Part shown: positions 1 through 4,533 of the stretch, one piece after another | How positions within the stretch are numbered: the stretch's first letter is position 1 | Layout of the letters: each line of letters begins with the position of its first letter | Origin: Pseudomonadota bacterium | GTDB taxonomy: Bacteria; Pseudomonadota; Alphaproteobacteria; Caulobacterales; Caulobacteraceae | DNA: 7,923 bases | Direction: 5' to 3' | Assembly (NCBI GenBank): GCA_023436945.1 | Contig: JAEZHG010000154.1 | Location: 1 to 7,923, forward strand | Program-made: the position numbers and the translations under genes | Notes under the pieces: model-generated | Database searches by the model: none | Told to the model about the DNA's origin: nothing | Seen by the model: only the letters and a program-made list of their open reading frames with translations

Positions 1-1
1 C

Positions 2-787
2 ATGCGCATCGCCACCTGGAACGTGAACTCGGTCAACGCCCGCCTGCCTACCGTGCTGGCGTGGCTCGAAGCCGCCCAACCCGACGTCGCCTGTTTTCAG
101 GAGATCAAATGCGTGGACGAAAAGTTCCCGCGTGAGGCCTTCGAGAGCCTTGGCTACAACGTCGAGACCCATGGCCAGAAGAGCTACAACGGCGTGGCCC
201 TGCTGTCGAAATATCCGATGTCGGATGTGGTTCGTGGCCTGCCGGGTGACGATAGCGACGAACAGGCCCGCTATATCGAGGCCCTGATCGAAGCGCCTGT
301 GCCTGTGCGTGTGGCCTCGATCTACCTGCCCAATGGCAATCCGATCGAGACCGAGAAGTTTCCGTATAAGCTGAACTGGATGCAGCGCCTGCATGACCAT
401 GCCAAGTCACTCCTCGCCTTCGAGGAACCGCTGGCCCTGTGCGGTGACTACAACTGCATCCTGACGCCGCAGGACGCCGCAAAGCCCGAGGAATGGGTCA
501 ATGACGCCCTGTTCCAGCCGGAAACCCGCGCAGCGTTCAACGGCTTGAAATGGCTTGGCCTTTCCGATGCCCATGAACTGGGCAAGGAACCCAAGGGCAC
601 CTACACCTTCTGGGATTATCAGGCCGGAGCGTGGCAGCGGAACAATGGTATCCGTATCGATTACGCCCTACTCTCCTCCCAGGCAGCGGACCGATTCCGT
701 GGGATTGAAACCCACCGCGACGCTCGCGATATGGAAAAACCAAGCGACCACGTTCCGGTGGTCGTGGAGCTCGATCTGGAGGCGTAA
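2..787 (+). CDS. xthA: Exodeoxyribonuclease III (AP endonuclease, ExoIII/xthA family)
   Basis: Complete 261-aa protein of the exonuclease III/APE1 (EEP) fold. The family cleaves DNA at abasic sites and trims 3' ends in base excision repair, using divalent metal, in the cytoplasm. Visible motifs in order: N7 in the opening ATWNVNS, metal-binding E34 in QEIK (the same number as in the E. coli enzyme), YNGVALLSK at 62-70, Y108 in SIYLP, D149 and N151 in GDYN, D220 in RID, and the terminal S248-D249-H250 triad. All expected catalytic residues are present. The length is usual for the family and the match of N7/E34 numbering supports the ATG start, which lies one base from the window edge, so no ribosome binding site or promoter can be seen. 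The next gene begins 3 nt after the stop, indicating co-transcription. Confidence 0.96.
   Translation: MRIATWNVNSVNARLPTVLAWLEAAQPDVACFQEIKCVDEKFPREAFESLGYNVETHGQKSYNGVALLSKYPMSDVVRGLPGDDSDEQARYIEALIEAPVPVRVASIYLPNGNPIETEKFPYKLNWMQRLHDHAKSLLAFEEPLALCGDYNCILTPQDAAKPEEWVNDALFQPETRAAFNGLKWLGLSDAHELGKEPKGTYTFWDYQAGAWQRNNGIRIDYALLSSQAADRFRGIETHRDARDMEKPSDHVPVVVELDLEA
778..782 (+). promoter_or_regulatory. Shine-Dalgarno GGAGG inside the xthA tail
   Basis: GGAGG lies 8 nt before the ATG at 791 and within the last codons of xthA. It supports the 791 start of the following gene and suggests that the two genes are translated from one message. Confidence 0.75.
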
Positions 788-790
788 ATC

Positions 791-1354
791 ATGGAAGAGA
801 CGATCAAGGTCATCCTTCCGGTCGCCCTGATCGCCGCTTTCCTGACCACGGCCTTCTTCTTCCTGACGTGGTGGATGGAATCCGAGCGGCGCCTGCGCCG
901 GGCCATGAAGAACGCCCTTGCGGGCGAACCGGACATGCACGCCATTGCCCCGTCCGAGGGCAAGGCTGCGGGTCTGGACCTGCTGAACGAGCAACTCGCG
1001 GTGCTTTGGAACCGTGGAGCCATCGGTCTGGTGTTCGACTTTGACGAAATCGACGGCGGTGAAATCATCGTCGACGGCCATGTCGTCACGCGCGTGCGCC
1101 GCCACTATGGCCGCAAGGAACTGGATGTCATGGTGGACGATGCCGAGACGGTCATCCTGCGCCTGCTGTTCAACAGCCCCCAGTGCCCCGAGTTCGAAAT
1201 CAGCCTTTGGCGCGCCACCTGGAGCACCGAGGCCTCGCCCCAAAGTGTCCATGCGCCAGCCTCCTCCGGTCCACGCCAAACCCGCTCTGCGGGTGAAGGC
1301 CTAAGACAGGGAAGACGCTGGCTGGCCCACATTGAGGCATTGGCAAAGAGCTAA
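791..1354 (+). CDS. Hypothetical membrane-anchored protein downstream of xthA
   Basis: I do not recognise a named family for this 187-aa protein. One hydrophobic segment (about residues 7-28, ending FFFLTWW) is followed by a basic stretch (ERRLRRAMK, 32-40), so by the positive-inside rule the bulk is probably cytoplasmic behind an N-terminal anchor. Residues 60-145 form an alternating, beta-like soluble domain (GAIGLVFDFDEIDGGEIIVDGHVV at its core). The gene starts 3 nt after xthA with a good ribosome binding site, so it is probably in the same operon, but this does not prove a repair role. The last 40 residues look different: they are basic and polar, and third-position GC falls to about 59% (24 of 41 codons by hand count). 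A competing frame ending at 1304 has about 75%, so the C-terminus may be affected by a frameshift. The N-terminal two thirds are the secure part. Confidence 0.75.
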   Translation: MEETIKVILPVALIAAFLTTAFFFLTWWMESERRLRRAMKNALAGEPDMHAIAPSEGKAAGLDLLNEQLAVLWNRGAIGLVFDFDEIDGGEIIVDGHVVTRVRRHYGRKELDVMVDDAETVILRLLFNSPQCPEFEISLWRATWSTEASPQSVHAPASSGPRQTRSAGEGLRQGRRWLAHIEALAKS

Positions 1355-1359
1355 AGCCT

Positions 1360-1388
1360 TTGCGGCGCTCCTCGCGGAACGCTAGAAT
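1360..1388 (+). promoter_or_regulatory. Promoter-like element, Caulobacter housekeeping type
   Basis: TTGCGGC at 1360-1366 and GCTAGAAT at 1381-1388 are separated by 14 nt. This fits the Caulobacter housekeeping sigma consensus (TTGACGS, 10-14 nt, GCTANAWC) with few mismatches. Transcription would start near 1395, leaving a leader of about 30 nt before the GTG at 1427. It would let the 306-aa gene be expressed independently of xthA. No terminator is visible between the two units. Confidence 0.5.
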
Positions 1389-1415
1389 CCAACCAAATAT
1401 ATCAACCGACACTCT

Positions 1416-1420
1416 AGGAG
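1416..1420 (+). promoter_or_regulatory. Shine-Dalgarno AGGAG deciding the GTG start at 1427
   Basis: AGGAG stands 6 nt before GTG 1427. An ATG overlaps the GTG at 1425-1427 but opens a different frame without family motifs. The Shine-Dalgarno and the conserved N-terminus (FDAYIIANWTA) therefore point to GTG as the start. Confidence 0.7.
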
Positions 1421-1426
1421 CCCGAT

Positions 1427-2347
1427 GTGGCCCGTCTGTTCGACGCCTATATCATTGCCAACTGGACTGCCGCCGAAGGTAAGAAAACCGGTGAGCAAAC
1501 TCTCTGGATCGGCGTAGCCAAGCGCGACGTGCGTTTCCGCCTCTACACCGAGACCCACAATGTCGCGACCCGCGCCGAGGGTGAAAAGCTGCTGGAAAAC
1601 CTGCTGGCCGAGCACCGCAAGCGTGGTGACCGCGTTCTGGTCGGCTTTGACTTCGACTTCGGCTTCCCTGTCGGCACCGCAGAACGTCTGAAGCTCGAAG
1701 GCCGTCCGTGGGATGCCATGGGCAAGTTCCTTGCCTCCAACATCGTCGACAAGGCTGACAACACTAACAACCGCTATCAGGTGGCAGCCAAGATCAACCG
1801 CCTGATGACGGACGAGCCATGGCCGTTCTGGGGTGCGCCCGCATCGCAGGCCCAGCGCTGGCTGACGTCCACCAAGCCGCCTGAGGGTGCAGGCGCAGAC
1901 ATCCCCGAGTTCCGCGCCACCGAACAGGCTGCACGCCAGAACAAGCTGCCGCCCAAGAGCGTGTGGCAGATGCACGGTGCCGGTGCCATCGGCGGCCTGA
2001 CGCTGGTGGGTCTGCCGATGCTGCGCCGCCTGCTGGACAAGCTGGACACCTCGGCGGCCATCTGGCCATTCGGCACGGGCTGGCGTGAACTTGGCGAGGC
2101 AGACATCGCGCCCTTGTCGGCCCTGATCGTCGAGGTCTGGCCTGCCATGTTCAAGGCCACCCGCCTGACCGACGAGAACGGCGTCAAGGAATACAAGACC
2201 CAGTCGCAGGTCCGCGCCGCCGCCGAGGCCTTTGCCATCATGGATGACGAAGGCACGCTGCAAAAAGCCTTCGCCCCGCCTGCCTCGGCCACGCCGGAAT
2301 TGGTGACTCAGGTCGAAAACGAAGAAGGCTGGATCCTCGGGGTCTAA
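1427..2347 (+). CDS. Conserved protein of unproven function, RNase H-like (FDFxFGxP family)
   Basis: A 306-aa cytoplasmic protein with no signal peptide or membrane segment. By memory it resembles a family widespread in alphaproteobacteria that databases label variously as molybdopterin-guanine dinucleotide synthesis or cobalamin biosynthesis (CbiG) protein; I know of no firm biochemical basis for either name. Recognisable blocks in order: a first strand ending in ANWTA (11-15), VGFDFDFGFPVG (72-83), DNTNNRYQVAAKIN (111-124), PFWG (133-136), SVWQMHGAGAIGG (178-190), WPFGTG (213-218), VEVWPAMF (235-242) and a late acidic MDDEG (272-276). The spread of acidic residues over strands suggests an RNase H-like fold as in DUF429 proteins, which is inference. 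In relatives I recall the first strand carries DWSA; here it is NWTA, so one putative catalytic Asp is Asn12. The gene has its own promoter-like element and a strong terminator, so it is probably monocistronic. Confidence 0.85.
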   Translation: MARLFDAYIIANWTAAEGKKTGEQTLWIGVAKRDVRFRLYTETHNVATRAEGEKLLENLLAEHRKRGDRVLVGFDFDFGFPVGTAERLKLEGRPWDAMGKFLASNIVDKADNTNNRYQVAAKINRLMTDEPWPFWGAPASQAQRWLTSTKPPEGAGADIPEFRATEQAARQNKLPPKSVWQMHGAGAIGGLTLVGLPMLRRLLDKLDTSAAIWPFGTGWRELGEADIAPLSALIVEVWPAMFKATRLTDENGVKEYKTQSQVRAAAEAFAIMDDEGTLQKAFAPPASATPELVTQVENEEGWILGV

Positions 2348-2352
2348 GCCCC

Positions 2353-2378
2353 AAAAAAGGGGCCGAAAGGCCCCTTTT
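2353..2378. terminator. Bidirectional intrinsic terminator between convergent genes
   Basis: GGGGCC (2359-2364), loop GAAA, GGCCCC (2369-2374) form a perfect 6-bp stem. It is preceded by six A (2353-2358) and followed by four T (2375-2378), so each strand reads a G+C-rich hairpin followed by a U-run. It lies 5 nt after the stop of the 306-aa gene and 11 nt after the stop of the minus-strand gene, and can serve both. Confidence 0.9.
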
Positions 2379-2389
2379 CCATGTCCGGC

Positions 2390-2893
2390 TTAAAGCCTGA
2401 CGTCCACCGCGCCGCCCGCCTCGGGCGTGTCGCCGGTGACATTGGCCTTTACGATCTCGAAGGCAAATTTCAGCAGACCGCCATCCGAGACCCAGATACG
2501 GCCATCCGCGCCATCAAAGCGCAGCAGCACCAGATGCGGGTCGTCCTTGCCATCCGGATACCAAGCCGAAAGCACAGGGTTCCAATGGCGGTCGATGACC
2601 TCCTGATTGCGCGGCGCGACCGACAGTCGGCCCTTCAGGCTGGCCCAGACCTTCTGGTCCTTGGAACCATAGTCAAAGCGCGCGTCGTTGCCGACTGTAC
2701 CGACATCCTGAACCAGTTCGACATCATCGCGGCTGAAGAACCAGATCGAGGTGCTGCCCTCGTCTTGAAACGCCGTCATCGGCTGTGACAGTACGCCCGC
2801 CTCGTCCAGACCAAGCAGACCGGTGTTGCTGGACTTGATCGCTTTCCAGAAGGCTTCCTGAGCTTCGGCCGCCGTCAGTTCTTTGTCCGCCAT
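2390..2893 (-). CDS. Pyridoxamine 5'-phosphate oxidase-like general stress protein (FMN-binding split barrel)
   Basis: A 167-aa cytoplasmic protein resembling the 'general stress protein 26' branch of the PNPOx-like split barrel. Members bind FMN or a related flavin, and for most the substrate is unknown. Landmarks: N-terminal helix (AEAQEAFWKAIKSS, 9-22), LSQPMTAF (35-42), SIWFFSRDD (49-57), KVWASLKGRLSV (81-92), an acidic/aromatic helix DRHWNPVLSAWYPDGKDDP (101-119) and LVLLRFDGADGRIW (121-134). These occur in the usual order, and the length is typical. The WYPDGKDDP block is characteristic of this branch and differs from true PdxH, so vitamin B6 synthesis is not implied. The start ATG has AGGAG 6 nt upstream (2900-2904). 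The gene is convergent with its left neighbour and separated on the right by a terminator hairpin, so it is probably transcribed alone. I could not find a convincing promoter. A short palindrome lies at 2912-2924. Confidence 0.88.
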   Translation of the reverse strand: MADKELTAAEAQEAFWKAIKSSNTGLLGLDEAGVLSQPMTAFQDEGSTSIWFFSRDDVELVQDVGTVGNDARFDYGSKDQKVWASLKGRLSVAPRNQEVIDRHWNPVLSAWYPDGKDDPHLVLLRFDGADGRIWVSDGGLLKFAFEIVKANVTGDTPEAGGAVDVRL

Positions 2894-2965
2894 GGTCGTC
2901 TCCTGTGAATGTTACCCATGGTAAACGGCTGCCGATGAGGCCTGTTCCGTCGCTCAGAAAGACGA

Positions 2966-2997
2966 AAGGCCGCGATCCCTTTCGGAAGCGCGGCCTT
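2966..2997 (-). terminator. Intrinsic terminator of the crotonase-family gene
   Basis: Perfect 9-bp arms AAGGCCGCG (2966-2974) and CGCGGCCTT (2989-2997) enclose a 14-nt loop. Read on the minus strand the hairpin lies 19 nt after the stop of the enoyl-CoA hydratase-like gene and is followed by an interrupted T-rich stretch (rc of 2951-2965). It should also insulate the stress-protein gene from upstream transcription. Confidence 0.75.
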
Positions 2998-3016
2998 AAA
3001 GCCTTATTTCAAAAGC

Positions 3017-3925
3017 CTATTCAGCCCAGCTAGGCGAGCGCTTGTCGAGGAAGGCGCGCACGCCCTCCTGACCTTCGGCAGACACGCGGGCCTTGGCGAT
3101 GCGCTTGGCCGTGTCCTCGATCAGGCGGCTGTCGATCTCGCGACCGGCCAGATCGTTCACCAGACGCTTGGCATCACCCATAGCGCCCGGCGCATTGCCG
3201 CTGAGGCTGTCGACCATCATGGAGATGAACTCGTCCAGATGCTCGCCCGGCACAACCATATCGATCAGACCAGCGTGGGCCGCATAGTCGGCGTCGAAGA
3301 TATTGGCCGTCAGGAAGAGCTGGCGGGCACGACGCGCGCCGATCGCTTCGATGACATAGGGCGCGATGGTCGCAGGGATCAGGCCCAGCTTTACTTCCGA
3401 GAAGGCAAAGCGCGCATCATCCACGGCCACAGCCATGTCGCAGGCGGCCACAAGACCGGCACCGCCGCCCATGGCTGCGCCCTCAACCAGCGCCACCGTC
3501 AGAGCCGGAACATCGCGAAGCGCCTTGAGCATCTTGGCCAGGCCCATGGCATCGTTGCGGTTTTCGCTTTCCGACCATTCTGCCGCTTCACGCATCCAGT
3601 TCAGGTCAGCGCCTGCACAGAAGGTGCCGCCCGCGCCGCGAATGAAGACCACACGCACCTTGTCGGCACCGTGAAGGGTCTCGAATGCTTCATGTAGCGC
3701 GCCGATCACCTCGGCGTTAAAGGCGTTCTTCTTTTCCGGACGGTTGATGGTGATGAACACCACGCCCGACGGCAGAGCCTCGATCTGGACCAGATCGCTG
3801 GTCGCTTCGGTCGATGCGCCCGCTACCAGAGGGTGTGCGATGCTGTTGATCTCGGCAGCCTCTGCATCGGTGATGTCGAGAGCGTTAAGATCGTCTTCGT
3901 TAATCGGATCGTTGGGGCCGGTCAT
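3017..3925 (-). CDS. Enoyl-CoA hydratase/isomerase family protein, methylglutaconyl-CoA hydratase-like (LiuC type)
   Basis: A 302-aa crotonase-fold enzyme acting on an acyl-CoA thioester in the cytoplasm. The core begins near residue 45. FITINRPEKKNAFN (57-70) and TFCAGADLNWM (101-111) supply the first oxyanion-hole segment, GGGAG (153-157) the second, and FSEVKLGLIPA (175-185) carries E177, equivalent to the second catalytic Glu of rat enoyl-CoA hydratase. The first Glu is replaced by Gly157. AGADLNWM plus Gly at that site and an IAPYVIEAIG block are shared with bacterial LiuC-type methylglutaconyl-CoA hydratases of leucine catabolism as I remember them. No other liu gene is nearby, so the substrate remains open. 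About 44 N-terminal residues are extra and acidic, and no alternative ATG/GTG/TTG was seen that would remove them. The Shine-Dalgarno is weak (GGA about 9 nt upstream). It follows the lipoprotein gene by 32 nt and may be its operon partner. Confidence 0.88.
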   Translation of the reverse strand: MTGPNDPINEDDLNALDITDAEAAEINSIAHPLVAGASTEATSDLVQIEALPSGVVFITINRPEKKNAFNAEVIGALHEAFETLHGADKVRVVFIRGAGGTFCAGADLNWMREAAEWSESENRNDAMGLAKMLKALRDVPALTVALVEGAAMGGGAGLVAACDMAVAVDDARFAFSEVKLGLIPATIAPYVIEAIGARRARQLFLTANIFDADYAAHAGLIDMVVPGEHLDEFISMMVDSLSGNAPGAMGDAKRLVNDLAGREIDSRLIEDTAKRIAKARVSAEGQEGVRAFLDKRSPSWAE

Positions 3926-3957
3926 GAATCAGGTCCGTTAAAACTGGGTTTGCCCCA

Positions 3958-4434
3958 TTAGACAGGATCACACCGCAAGGTGCGAATGGTTTCCCCGCCC
4001 GTATCGATGCGCATGCTGATCCCCGCCACCGGAGACAGGCGCATGGTTTGTCTCAGGGTCATGTTTCCTTCCGAGGATTCATTTTCCAGAACCACGCGGA
4101 TGGTCAGATCATCCACGACCTGAACCGACTTCAAGATAGAGGTATCCTCGTAGCCGATGATTTCCTTGTCGGTGATGCGGAACTTGGTGCCGCTCTCGCC
4201 CTCGCCGCACCCATTCTCGTTGAAGTCCCAGTTACCGCGGAAGTTTTCAGGGAAGACAACTGCAACCCGTGACGGCTCGCTCGACGCGACAGCAGCAACG
4301 TCCGCATCGGCTTCGACCATGGCGTTCTCATCCGCATTCGGATGTTCCGCGCTATTGCTGGATGCTGGGCCACATGCTGTCAGCATCATCGAGGCCAGCG
4401 TCAAAAATACTGCTTTTGTAGAAACGATCTTCAC
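3958..4434 (-). CDS. Small lipoprotein of unknown function
   Basis: About 158 aa from GTG 4434. The signal peptide is typical of lipoproteins: VKIVSTK, a hydrophobic core (AVFLTLASMM) and the lipobox L-T-A-C, with lipidation expected on the Cys about 21 residues in. A low-complexity acidic/Ala linker follows (NADENAMVEADADVAAVA), and then a roughly 95-residue C-terminal domain of alternating beta character starting FRGNWDFNENGCG. It has two Cys, one at NGCGEG and one in the terminal LRCDPV, that could form a disulfide in the periplasm. I do not recognise the domain. An upstream in-frame GTG at 4452 would add six residues (MLWGSG). I prefer 4434 because it gives a standard positively charged n-region and has a GGGG run about 7 nt upstream, but neither ribosome binding site is good. 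The gene is divergent from the patatin gene and followed 32 nt later by the crotonase gene on the same strand. Confidence 0.78.
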   Translation of the reverse strand: MKIVSTKAVFLTLASMMLTACGPASSNSAEHPNADENAMVEADADVAAVASSEPSRVAVVFPENFRGNWDFNENGCGEGESGTKFRITDKEIIGYEDTSILKSVQVVDDLTIRVVLENESSEGNMTLRQTMRLSPVAGISMRIDTGGETIRTLRCDPV

Positions 4435-4454
4435 ACCACTGCCCCATAACACCG

Positions 4455-4475
4455 TAAGCTAATGATTAAAGCTTA
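4455..4475. repeat. Inverted repeat in the divergent intergenic region (possible operator)
   Basis: TAAGCT (4455-4460) and AGCTTA (4470-4475) are exact inverted copies separated by a 9-nt AT-rich spacer, two helical turns overall. The repeat lies just upstream of the lipoprotein start and about 60 nt upstream of the patatin start. A regulator-binding role is inference from position and symmetry only. Confidence 0.35.
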
Positions 4476-4507
4476 ACGCTCAAAACTGGTTGCGTAACTG
4501 AACTGAT

Positions 4508-4513
4508 TATAGT
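4508..4513 (+). promoter_or_regulatory. Candidate -10 box for the patatin gene
   Basis: TATAGT in a GC-rich setting, with a possible TTGCGT at 4490-4495 upstream at a short (12-nt) spacing. If used, transcription would begin near 4520, just before the Shine-Dalgarno at 4522 and downstream of the alternative TTG at 4516. The -35 assignment is weak. Confidence 0.3.
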
Positions 4514-4521
4514 GCTTGGAC

Positions 4522-4526
4522 GAGGG
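4522..4526 (+). promoter_or_regulatory. Shine-Dalgarno GAGGG deciding the TTG start at 4534
   Basis: GAGGG ends 7 nt before TTG 4534. The upstream in-frame TTG at 4516 has no Shine-Dalgarno and would lie at or before the inferred transcription start, so 4534 is the better start. The choice removes only six residues. Confidence 0.6.
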
Positions 4527-4533
4527 TCAATCC

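Noticed and set aside
668..1279. Minus-strand open frames opposite the end of xthA and the membrane protein
   Set aside because: They span two plus-strand genes that are tightly coupled, and no start signal or motif supports them.
1382..2263. Long minus-strand open frame (293 codons) opposite the 306-aa gene
   Set aside because: It is antisense to a frame with ordered family motifs, a Shine-Dalgarno and a promoter. Long antisense frames are common opposite GC-rich coding DNA, and its translation shows no recognisable domain.
2381..2788. Plus-strand open frame opposite the stress protein
   Set aside because: It starts inside the terminator region and is antisense to a recognised split-barrel protein with a clear AGGAG.
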